This document shows, piece after piece, positions 6,362 through 13,236 of a stretch of 20,413 bases of DNA. The translations under genes and the position numbers were made by a program. Positions within the stretch are counted from its first letter, which is position 1, and each line of letters opens with the position of its first letter. The stretch lies in contig DBXZ01000012.1 of the NCBI GenBank assembly GCA_002309795.1, forward strand, positions 1 through 20,413, read 5' to 3'. Below the pieces are notes generated by a model. It searched no databases and was not told the origin of the DNA. It was given only the letters and a program-made list of their open reading frames with translations. The stretch is from Bacteroidales bacterium UBA1199. GTDB lineage: Bacteria; Bacteroidota; Bacteroidia; Bacteroidales; UBA932.

Positions 6362-7240
6362 CTAATAATAAAGGTCGTCTTTGGAAGTATAGGCCAGGCG
6401 GTTCACCACGAAGGCCGCGGAGAGGGCGCAGATCAGCATGCCCGCCAGCACCAGGCCCGCCAGCGTGAGCCAGACGACGGTGCCGTTGAAGAGGGAGTAG
6501 ATCAGTTCGCTCGAGCGCTTGACGTAGAGCAGCAGGAGGCCCAGGATGCCGGCGGCAATCAGGCCGGAGACCGCACCCTGCACCAGCGCCTGGCGGATGA
6601 ACGGACGGCTGATGAAGGCGTTGCGCGCCCCAACCAGATGCATCGTGTGGATGGTAAAGCGGCGGGCGTAGATGTTCAGCCGCACCGTGTTGTTGATCAG
6701 CGCAAACGAGATGACCAGCAGCAGGGCGATCACCGCCGTGAGGACCAGCGTGATGCGGCCCAGGTTGGCGTTGAGCGCCTCGATCAGCGACTCCTGGTAG
6801 ACCACTTCGCGGATGCGCGGATCAGCCTCGAAAGCCGCGCGCAACCGGGAGAGCGAGTCGCGCGAGACGGCCTCGCCGGCCAGATGCAGGTCGATCGAGG
6901 CCGGTACCGGATTGGTCTCGAACACCTCCAGGAAATCCGCGCCGAGCATCGCCTTCAGTTCATCGGCACCCCGCTCGCGGGAGATATACTCCGCGCTCTT
7001 GACATCCTCGCGCGCAGAGAGTTCCGCCACCAGGGCCTGTGCGGCCGCATCGTCGGTCTCCATGGGAAGGATGAGCGAAACGGTGACGTTCTCCTTGAAA
7101 TAACGCGAGACGCTGCCCGCGCTGGCCCAAAAGATGGCAGCAGCCCCCATCAACGTGAGCACCAATGATATACTGATGACAGACGTGACATAGGAGCGGA
7201 TCAGCCGCCTGCGGACCAAATTACTCTCTTTGCGTGCCAT
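6362..7240 (-). CDS. ftsX: Cell division protein FtsX
   Basis: A 292-residue ABC-transporter-like permease subunit with the FtsX layout: one N-terminal membrane helix (about 16-38), a periplasmic domain (about 42-160) and three C-terminal helices (about 162-184, 219-240, 256-279). The periplasmic hallmark NPVPASIDLHL (110-120) and the cytoplasmic segment with RRFTIHTMHLVGA (193-205) are diagnostic. FtsX works with the ATPase FtsE at the divisome to switch on peptidoglycan hydrolases. ftsE is not in this window. It is the first gene of the envelope operon, with a TACCTTTG core at 7257-7264 upstream. Confidence 0.96.
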   Translation of the reverse strand: MARKESNLVRRRLIRSYVTSVISISLVLTLMGAAAIFWASAGSVSRYFKENVTVSLILPMETDDAAAQALVAELSAREDVKSAEYISRERGADELKAMLGADFLEVFETNPVPASIDLHLAGEAVSRDSLSRLRAAFEADPRIREVVYQESLIEALNANLGRITLVLTAVIALLLVISFALINNTVRLNIYARRFTIHTMHLVGARNAFISRPFIRQALVQGAVSGLIAAGILGLLLLYVKRSSELIYSLFNGTVVWLTLAGLVLAGMLICALSAAFVVNRLAYTSKDDLYY

Positions 7241-7256
7241 TCGGGTGGATTTCAGG

Positions 7257-7264
7257 CAAAGGTA
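7257..7264 (-). promoter_or_regulatory. -7 promoter core for the ftsX operon
   Basis: The minus strand reads TACCTTTG, 16 bp before the ftsX ATG, matching TAnnTTTG. A -33 TTTG is not evident. It is paired divergently with the plus-strand core at 7279-7286. Confidence 0.55.
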
Positions 7265-7278
7265 AACAAATTATTTCT

Positions 7279-7286
7279 TATCTTTG
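7279..7286 (+). promoter_or_regulatory. -7 promoter core for the glycogen-synthase-like gene
   Basis: TATCTTTG matches the phylum -7 box exactly and lies 28 bp upstream of the ATG at 7315. The in-frame ATG at 7234 would be upstream of this start point, which supports the shorter protein. Confidence 0.6.
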
Positions 7287-7314
7287 TGCTGAATTTGCCT
7301 TAAAACGACCCGTT

Positions 7315-8154
7315 ATGGAAGGAATACAGCGCGTACTCTTCGTAAACTCTGAAATCTACCCGTATCTGCCCGAATCGGATATCGCAAATGTCGGACGTTT
7401 TCTGCCTCAGGGCGTGCAGGAGAGCGGTAAGGAGATCCGTTCCTTCATGCCCCGGTACGGTTGCATCAACGAACGCCGCAACCAGCTGCACGAAGTCATC
7501 CGGCTCTCCGGCATGAACCTGGTGATCGGCGACCTCGACTATTCGCTGATTATCAAGGTGGCGTCGATTTCCGCAGCGCGGATGCAGGTCTATTTCATTG
7601 ACAACGAAGACTACTTCCAGCGCAAGGCCGTCTACCGGGACGCGAACGGCAAATTCTTCGAAGACAATGGCGAACGCGCCATCTTCTTCGCACGCGGAGC
7701 GATGGAAACGGTCAAGAAGCTGCGTTGGAAACCCGACATCATCCACTGCCAGGGCTGGATCTCGCACATTCTTCCCCTCTATCTCAAGAAGGCCTACAAA
7801 GACGACCCGATCTTCGAAGAGGCCAAGGTTGTGCTCTCGCTCTACAACGAATTCCTGGACGAAAAGGTCTCCGCCGACCTGGCCGACAAGATCCTGATGC
7901 CCGGCATCAAGAAGACCGACCTGGCCGCCTTCAAGCAGCCGGACGGCATGAATCTTGCAAAACTGGCTATTCAGTATGCCGACGGTATCATTTCGGGCGT
8001 ACCCGAACTGCATCCGGAGCTTGCAGCGGCGGTGGCAGCGCGCAAACTGCCTGTGCTTCCCTACTGCAAGATCAGCACGGAAGACACCCGGTACATCCAG
8101 GCCTACAACAAGTTTTACGACGACATCTTTTCTGCAAATGGCAAGAGCAAGTAG
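7315..8154 (+). CDS. Glycogen/starch synthase-like protein, N-terminal GT5 domain only
   Basis: A 279-residue protein resembling only the N-terminal Rossmann domain of GlgA-type glycogen synthases. The start RVLFVNSEIYPYLPES aligns with the GT5 beta1 region, and KPDIIHCQGWISHILPLYLK (139-158) matches the D-V-I-H-x-H-D-W motif. The K-x-G-G ADP-glucose-binding loop expected near residue 20 is absent, and there is no C-terminal catalytic domain, where a full GlgA has about 480 residues. It is therefore unlikely to be an ordinary glycogen synthase. Short proteins of this kind occur in Bacteroidetes next to DUF4270 genes, as here. Its stop overlaps the DUF4270 start by 17 bp, so the pair is probably translationally coupled. 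Confidence 0.75.
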   Translation: MEGIQRVLFVNSEIYPYLPESDIANVGRFLPQGVQESGKEIRSFMPRYGCINERRNQLHEVIRLSGMNLVIGDLDYSLIIKVASISAARMQVYFIDNEDYFQRKAVYRDANGKFFEDNGERAIFFARGAMETVKKLRWKPDIIHCQGWISHILPLYLKKAYKDDPIFEEAKVVLSLYNEFLDEKVSADLADKILMPGIKKTDLAAFKQPDGMNLAKLAIQYADGIISGVPELHPELAAAVAARKLPVLPYCKISTEDTRYIQAYNKFYDDIFSANGKSK

Positions 8155-9670
8155 AATCTTCTCTGCAGCGGCCCTGATCGCACTCGCAATTTCCGCCGCC
8201 TCCTGCGTCATGATCGACCCGACGCTGGGGGCTTCCTATATTCCCGCCAACCAGGATATTTCCATCCACACGGCAGATATCGACCTGCCCGTGGGCCAGA
8301 AATACGCCGACAGCCTCCAGACCACCGTCAACAGCCAGGTGGCGGTCGGATCGATCACGACGGCCGCATACGGCACGGTGACCGTGGGTTCCGCGCTCAC
8401 CCTCTCCCCGGCCACCGATTCGATTGTCTGGGGAACCGATCCGGTCTTCAAGAGCATGTATATCTCCTTGACGGCCAGCAGCAACCAGGTGCTCGACAAG
8501 AGCCAGGCCGGCATTCCGCAGAACATCTACGTTCACCAGCTCAACAAGGAACTGGATTCGACCTGCGTCTACAGCAACTCCATCACGCTGGCCGACTGTA
8601 AACCGGAACTGGCCGTCATGGGTTCGATGGTCTACACGGGCGGCGACACGCTGGTGCTGCACTTCACGGAAGATTTTGCCAAGCCGCTGTTCGACCTGGA
8701 CCGGGAGACGATGGACAGCACGGCGCTCTTCACCTCCAAATTCTACGGCATCTATCTGCACACCGATCCGGTGGAACCGGGAACGGAGGGCGGACGCCTC
8801 AATATCTTCGACGTCGGCGAGTCGTATGTGATCCTGACCTACAGCTCCGTCAACGACGCCGGACGCCGGCGCGACACGACTGCCTTTTTCAATCTGGGCA
8901 CCTACAACGCCGTGATGAGTATCGACAAGGAGAAGGCCTTCCCGGAAACGGACGACGCATCGGCGATGATCCGCTACGAAGGCCTGACCGGCCTCAAGCC
9001 GCATATCGACGCCAAGGTCCTCCGCCAGAGGCTGGACGACTGGATGGGCGCCAACGGCATCGACCCCGACGCGCTGATGGTCTGCCGCGCCACGCTGGAA
9101 TTCCCGTTTGAATACAGCGGTTCCTCGGCCCAGTACAACCTCTGGCCCGCCAACCTGTATCCCTGCAGGCGGTTGCGCGGATCGGTCTACACCGTCTACT
9201 CCCCGATTTCGGAACGCTACACGTCGTCGTATGACCACGGGGAGATCAACCGGTCGCACTTCTACTTCCGCTCCGACGTGGCTCCCTACCTGCAGTCGCT
9301 GATCCGCGAAGAGAAAGACAAAGTGGATGAAAACTACGACATCTGGATGATTCCGACCATCGAGTACACCACCAGTTCCTCCTCGTCCAGCACCAGCGAC
9401 TACTACAACTACGCCAATTACTACGCATCCATGTACGGCTACGGTTATGGCGGTTACGGCTACGGAGGGTACGGCGGATACGGCGGTTATTACGATCCCT
9501 ACGGATACGGTTATGGCTACGGCTATCCCTACGGATACGGTTACGGCTCCTCTTCGAGCGGAACCACCTATTATTACGTAGATTCCAAGAACTACTGGAT
9601 GTGCGAAATCAACGGCACCGCAGCCGCACGCCATCCGATTCTGCACCTCACCTACACGGTGCTGAAGTAA
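8138..9670 (+). CDS. DUF4270 lipoprotein with Gly/Tyr-rich insert
   Basis: A 510-residue protein beginning MARASRIFSAAALIALAIS and ending its signal in S-A-A-S-C, a lipobox, so it is a predicted lipoprotein. ATG 8138 is chosen because the signal sequence begins there, although the open frame extends upstream. The body and the C-terminus (ARHPILHLTYTVLK) resemble DUF4270, a Bacteroidetes family of unknown function. Near the C-terminus, residues about 410-475 are low-complexity: a Ser run, then Tyr/Asn, then a Gly-Tyr tract (about 433-470), then more Ser/Tyr. Its DNA contains a 19-bp perfect repeat at 30-bp spacing. It overlaps the preceding gene by 17 bp. A strong terminator follows. Confidence 0.8.
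   Translation: MARASRIFSAAALIALAISAASCVMIDPTLGASYIPANQDISIHTADIDLPVGQKYADSLQTTVNSQVAVGSITTAAYGTVTVGSALTLSPATDSIVWGTDPVFKSMYISLTASSNQVLDKSQAGIPQNIYVHQLNKELDSTCVYSNSITLADCKPELAVMGSMVYTGGDTLVLHFTEDFAKPLFDLDRETMDSTALFTSKFYGIYLHTDPVEPGTEGGRLNIFDVGESYVILTYSSVNDAGRRRDTTAFFNLGTYNAVMSIDKEKAFPETDDASAMIRYEGLTGLKPHIDAKVLRQRLDDWMGANGIDPDALMVCRATLEFPFEYSGSSAQYNLWPANLYPCRRLRGSVYTVYSPISERYTSSYDHGEINRSHFYFRSDVAPYLQSLIREEKDKVDENYDIWMIPTIEYTTSSSSSSTSDYYNYANYYASMYGYGYGGYGYGGYGGYGGYYDPYGYGYGYGYPYGYGYGSSSSGTTYYYVDSKNYWMCEINGTAAARHPILHLTYTVLK
9495..9543 (+). repeat. Short tandem repeat in the Gly/Tyr-coding tract
   Basis: The 19-base sequence starting ATCCCTACGGATACGG occurs at 9495-9513 and again at 9525-9543, a 30-bp (10-codon) period. 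It sits in a longer GGNTAY-rich stretch (9434-9547). The in-frame period means copy-number change would keep the reading frame. Confidence 0.8.
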
Positions 9671-9676
9671 AAGAAA

Positions 9677-9699
9677 GGCGGCCCGGAGCCGCCTTTTTT
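9677..9699. terminator. Bidirectional intrinsic terminator
   Basis: GGCGGC (9677-9682) and GCCGCC (9688-9693) form a 6-bp all-GC stem with a five-base loop. On the plus strand T6 follows. On the minus strand a T-rich run (TTTCTTTT) follows. It serves the converging DUF4270 and C69 peptidase genes. The stop codon of the latter (9698-9700) lies at the edge of the T tract. Confidence 0.9.
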
Positions 9700-11413
9700 A
9701 TTTCGTCATTTTCTTGTCTCTGTGGAAGTCGCCGGTTTCGGAGACCACGGCGCGTTTGTAGGCCTCGCTCACGCCGGGCACGTCAGGCGATTTGGGCACG
9801 AAGTGATCCTTGCCCTGATAGGCATGCGGGAAGACCACGAACGATCCGTCCGGGTTCTGCTTCTTGATGTTTCCGTCCACATATTTGACCAGCAGGTATT
9901 TGTCCAGCTTGTCCCACTTCTCGAAGAGGGCGTCCTGCTGCGCCACGGAGAACCGGGTCATATACTTGACGGCCTTCTTCTCCGACTTCTTGAGCAGGGC
10001 GAGCGCTTCGGCGTCGGCGGCAGCCACCGCCTCCACCATCTCGGCCTCGTGGGCGCGGATCACCTCACGCACCTCGTTGCCCACGTTGCGGTAGTTCAGA
10101 TAGGCGAACTGCGCAATCCGGTTGCACATCCACCACATGGATGTGGGGGAATACTCCACGTGCGAGCCGTTGCCGAAGGCATAGTGGTTGGAGATGGCCC
10201 TGGCGCTGGCATAGACCGGCGTGAGAGGTGCAGTACCGGGGTCGTCCACGGCAAACCAGATGACGCCGCCCACTTCGCGGGGCAGCCAGCCGCGGCACTG
10301 ACTGATGAACCAGAAACCGGCCTGCTGCATGGCAATCGCGCGCTCGTTGCGGTACTTCACGCCGTCTACCGTCCAGTCGTTGTCGCGGAAGCGGTACGGA
10401 GTCTCCTGCGGACCGGCTGCGATGCCTTTGCGCATATCGAACGGAGTGCCTTCGTAGTGGTCGCGCATCATCTCGGCCAGCATCTGCACGGAAATCTTCT
10501 CCTTGGCCTTGACGTAGAGCGGCAGGCGGTGGGTGGGATCTTCACCGGTCACGAAATCGAGATACTGGTTCATATCCTGGTCGCCATAGCGGTTGAAGAA
10601 GCTCCACACACGGAGTTCGCAGGCACGCAGCAGCGAATAGCTGGTGAGCGGACAGTAAACGTCGGCAAAGCTGAACGACTCGTCCGGACCGTCGTACCAG
10701 CCCAGTTCGCGGGCCTGGTCGATCACGTCCTTGGAATAGAGGCAATTCTCCGGATCGTTCAGCGGGAAGGTGGTGATGCGGGCGCAGTTGGCGTGCGCGG
10801 AGATGCAGCCGTCGGGAATCCGGACGGCCACATAGACGATACCGCGGTTGGTATTGACGCCGTTTGCATCGTATTTGGGCTTGCGGGGCATCACCTCGAA
10901 GATCCAGGCCTCGTTCGGATCCGCCACGCTGAACGATTCGCCCGTGGAGTCGTAGCCGTACTGATCCGTAAGGGAAGCGAACATCAGGATAGCCTCGCGG
11001 GCCGTCTTGCTGCGCTGCAGGCAGATGTTCATGATGGAGCCGTAGTCCAGGATGGCTGTGGTATCCTGCAGCTCCTCGCAGCGGCCGTTGTAGGTGGTCT
11101 CGCCGATCGTCACCTGGTACTCGTTCATGTTGCTCATTACATTATAGGTGTAAGGAGCTTCGGGGATGGCGCCGCAGTAGCGGAACGGACCGCGGGAATC
11201 GCTGCCCCACTGGTAGATGGCGCGCATCTCGCCCGGTTTGTGGCGGCCGGCGAGTTTGTAGTCGAGCACGCCGTAACGGTTGTGCGAGTCAGCCACGTCG
11301 GAAACCAGGACGGAGCCGTCCGTGGTGGCGCCTTTGGTGACGATAAGGTTCGTGCAGGCGAACCCCGCCGTCACATTCAGGAGCAGGGCCGCCGAAACGA
11401 TGAATCTCTTCAT
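9698..11413 (-). CDS. Secreted peptidase, family C69 (dipeptidase-like)
   Basis: A 571-residue Ntn-hydrolase-type peptidase. The signal sequence (residues 1-19) ends in G-F-A and is followed by C20-T-N-L-I-V-T-K-G-A-T-T-D-G-S, the family's N-terminal catalytic cysteine region. Cleavage after A19 would expose C20 as nucleophile. The site does not look like a lipobox. The middle part (GESFSVADPNEAWIFEV, about 158-174) and ISAHANCARITTFPLNDPEN (about 204-223) are also typical of C69 dipeptidases. It should act in the periplasm or outside, releasing amino acids from dipeptides. It begins 6 bp after the fabF stop and so probably shares the acpP-fabF transcript, which is an unexpected partner. Confidence 0.88.
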   Translation of the reverse strand: MKRFIVSAALLLNVTAGFACTNLIVTKGATTDGSVLVSDVADSHNRYGVLDYKLAGRHKPGEMRAIYQWGSDSRGPFRYCGAIPEAPYTYNVMSNMNEYQVTIGETTYNGRCEELQDTTAILDYGSIMNICLQRSKTAREAILMFASLTDQYGYDSTGESFSVADPNEAWIFEVMPRKPKYDANGVNTNRGIVYVAVRIPDGCISAHANCARITTFPLNDPENCLYSKDVIDQARELGWYDGPDESFSFADVYCPLTSYSLLRACELRVWSFFNRYGDQDMNQYLDFVTGEDPTHRLPLYVKAKEKISVQMLAEMMRDHYEGTPFDMRKGIAAGPQETPYRFRDNDWTVDGVKYRNERAIAMQQAGFWFISQCRGWLPREVGGVIWFAVDDPGTAPLTPVYASARAISNHYAFGNGSHVEYSPTSMWWMCNRIAQFAYLNYRNVGNEVREVIRAHEAEMVEAVAAADAEALALLKKSEKKAVKYMTRFSVAQQDALFEKWDKLDKYLLVKYVDGNIKKQNPDGSFVVFPHAYQGKDHFVPKSPDVPGVSEAYKRAVVSETGDFHRDKKMTK

Positions 11414-11419
11414 AGAATT

Positions 11420-12661
11420 CTAAATTGCTTTCAGTACGAGGCAGGCGTTCTGGCCGCCGAATCCGAAACTGTTGTTGAGAGCGACCCGGACCGTGCGGTG
11501 CTGGAGTCCTCCGAGCGACAGGTTCATCTTGTAATCGATCTCGGGATCTTCCTCCTTGAAGTTGATGGTCGGAGGAATCACGCCGTCGCGGATTGCATGG
11601 ATGCAGGCGAGGGTTTCGATCGCGCCGGCCGCACCGAGCAGGTGACCGGTCATCGACTTTGTGGAGCTGACCACGGTCTTGTAGGCCGCATCGCCGAATA
11701 CCTGCTTGATGGCGCCCAGCTCGGCGATATCGCCCAGGTGGGTGGAGGTACCGTGTGCGTTGATGTAGTCCACGTCGGCAGGCGTCAGGCCCGCGTCTTC
11801 GATGGCCAGTTCCATTGCCTTGGCAGCCCCCTTCCCTTCCGGATCCGGAGCGGTGATGTGGTGGGCGTCGTCGGTAAAGCCGAAACCTGCGAGCTCGGCG
11901 TAGATGGTTGCGCCGCGCTTTTTGGCGTGCTCATACTCTTCGAGTACCACCACGCCGGCACCTTCGCCCATCACGAAACCGTCGCGCGTAGCGTCGAACG
12001 GACGCGAAGCGGTCTTGTATTCGTCGTTGCGCGAAGAGAGCGCCATGGCGGAGTTGAATCCGCCTACGCCCGGAATCGTGATCGGAGCTTCCGAACCGCC
12101 GGCCAGGATGATATCCGCCTTACCGGTCTGGATGTACGACATCGCTACGCCGATGGCGTGGGTGGCGGTGGCGCAGGCCGATGAAACGGAGTGGTTCGGG
12201 CCGCGGAAACCATAACGGATGGCAATATTGCCCGAGGCAATATTGGTGATGAGTTTGGGGATGAAGATGGGGCTGAAACGGGGCATCGACTCCGGCTTGT
12301 ATTCAAGCATCTCGGCGGTAATCGTTTCGACGCCGCCGATACCGGAACCGACGATCACGCCCAACCGGTAAGGATCTTCCTCCTCAATATTGATCTTTGC
12401 GTCTTTGACAGCCTGGTCGGCCGCAATGACGGCGAACTGTGCAAAATGGTCGTTCTTGCGGGCTTCCTTGCGATCGAAGCCAAAGTCTTCGGGATTGTAT
12501 CCCTCAATCTGGCAGGCAAATTTCGTCTTAAAAAGGGAGACATCGAAGCGGTCTATCAGACCTGCTCCGCTGACTCCCTCATCAAGGTGCTTGAAATAAG
12601 TTTCAATATCGCTGCCGAGAGGGTTGATGGTCCCGAGACCGGTGACAACAACTCTTTTCAT
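11420..12661 (-). CDS. fabF: 3-oxoacyl-[acyl-carrier-protein] synthase II
   Basis: A 413-residue condensing enzyme of type II fatty-acid synthesis. It elongates acyl-ACP with malonyl-ACP in the cytoplasm. The Cys-His-His triad is complete: C163 in SSACATATH, H303 in NAHGTSTHLGD and H340 in KSMTGHLLGAAG, with the conserved K335. Length and motifs match FabF rather than FabB or FabH. It follows acpP by 30 bp, the classical acpP-fabF pairing, and is followed after 6 bp by the C69 peptidase gene. Confidence 0.97.
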   Translation of the reverse strand: MKRVVVTGLGTINPLGSDIETYFKHLDEGVSGAGLIDRFDVSLFKTKFACQIEGYNPEDFGFDRKEARKNDHFAQFAVIAADQAVKDAKINIEEEDPYRLGVIVGSGIGGVETITAEMLEYKPESMPRFSPIFIPKLITNIASGNIAIRYGFRGPNHSVSSACATATHAIGVAMSYIQTGKADIILAGGSEAPITIPGVGGFNSAMALSSRNDEYKTASRPFDATRDGFVMGEGAGVVVLEEYEHAKKRGATIYAELAGFGFTDDAHHITAPDPEGKGAAKAMELAIEDAGLTPADVDYINAHGTSTHLGDIAELGAIKQVFGDAAYKTVVSSTKSMTGHLLGAAGAIETLACIHAIRDGVIPPTINFKEEDPEIDYKMNLSLGGLQHRTVRVALNNSFGFGGQNACLVLKAI

Positions 12662-12691
12662 GGTATATGAAACTTATAAGCCAGGCAAGGC

Positions 12692-12934
12692 TTATTTGTT
12701 GTTGACTGCCTTCTCGATGTTGTCGATAGCGTCTTTGACCGTGGAGATCTTCTCTGCCACTTCTTCCGGAATCTGGATGTCGAAAACCTTCTCGAACTCC
12801 ATGATGAGTTCGACGGTATCCAGAGAATCTGCACCGAGGTCGTTGGTGAAGCTTGCAGAATCAACGACTTCGCTTTCGTCCACACCAAGTTTGTCAACGA
12901 TGATGGCCTTAACCTTTGCAGTAATGTCTTCCAT
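12692..12934 (-). CDS. acpP: Acyl carrier protein
   Basis: An 80-residue acidic four-helix protein carrying acyl intermediates on a phosphopantetheine arm. The attachment site is S37 in [16 protein letters not shown], a perfect match to the ACP signature. It is the first gene of the acpP-fabF unit and has its own promoter (13000-13030), giving a leader of roughly 60 nt. That leader contains a small CCCG...CGGG hairpin. Confidence 0.98.
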   Translation of the reverse strand: MEDITAKVKAIIVDKLGVDESEVVDSASFTNDLGADSLDTVELIMEFEKVFDIQIPEEVAEKISTVKDAIDNIEKAVNNK

Positions 12935-12999
12935 AAGTGAATCTATTTAGTAAAGTTTTCGTTCAAAAAATGTCGCCCGATTTTTCCGGGTTTAAGTTG

Positions 13000-13030
13000 C
13001 AAAGTTATAACATTTTTTTGAATTGTCCAA
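13000..13030 (-). promoter_or_regulatory. Promoter of acpP-fabF
   Basis: On the minus strand TTGG (13027-13030) is followed after exactly 19 bp by TAACTTTG (13000-13007). The -7 box is a perfect TAnnTTTG and the -33 box differs from TTTG at one base. The rest of the 302-bp spacer between acpP and the fimbrial operon holds the dyad at 13145-13164, a plus-strand promoter core and no gene. Confidence 0.78.
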
Positions 13031-13144
13031 CGTTTGAAGGGAACGGATTCCTCTTCCCGTATACGTTTATTCTTTTCCAAAAATCGGTTTGAAATATTTA
13101 ACGAATCGACTGGGAAAAGAGTGTTTCACCCCGGAGGCACATCT

Positions 13145-13164
13145 TTAATTCGAGAATCGATTAA
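13145..13164. promoter_or_regulatory. AT-rich dyad upstream of the fimbrial operon
   Basis: TTAATTCGA (13145-13153) and TCGATTAA (13157-13164) are inverted copies, with one extra T in the left arm, around GAA. The dyad is about 50 bp upstream of the putative -7 box of the fimbrial operon, a reasonable distance for an activator or repressor site. No matching regulator gene is in the window. Confidence 0.3.
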
Positions 13165-13212
13165 TAGCCAAAAACCGTGATATAAGTTGCTACAGCGGCC
13201 GTTTTACCCCGC

Positions 13213-13220
13213 TACTTTTG
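13213..13220 (+). promoter_or_regulatory. -7 promoter core for the fimbrial operon
   Basis: TACTTTTG matches TAnnTTTG and ends 16 bp before the first fimbrial ATG (13237). The nearest -33-like sequence (GTTG at 13186-13189) is 23 bp away rather than 19, so the promoter looks suboptimal and may need an activator. Confidence 0.5.
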
Positions 13221-13236
13221 CGGCAAAACAACGCCT

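Noticed and set aside
8072..9646. 524-codon minus-strand frame opposite the DUF4270 gene
   Set aside because: Its Val/Ala repeat content is simply the reverse of the Gly-Tyr tract. There is no start signal or family match.
9722..12184. 820-codon plus-strand frame opposite the C69 peptidase and fabF
   Set aside because: Very long, but it has His/Val/Gly-rich antisense composition and the opposite strand carries complete catalytic motifs of two enzymes. It is a codon-bias shadow.
12935..13236. Invertible promoter (phase variation) before the fimbrial operon
   Set aside because: I found no pair of matching inverted repeats flanking the promoter core. Only a single short dyad is present.
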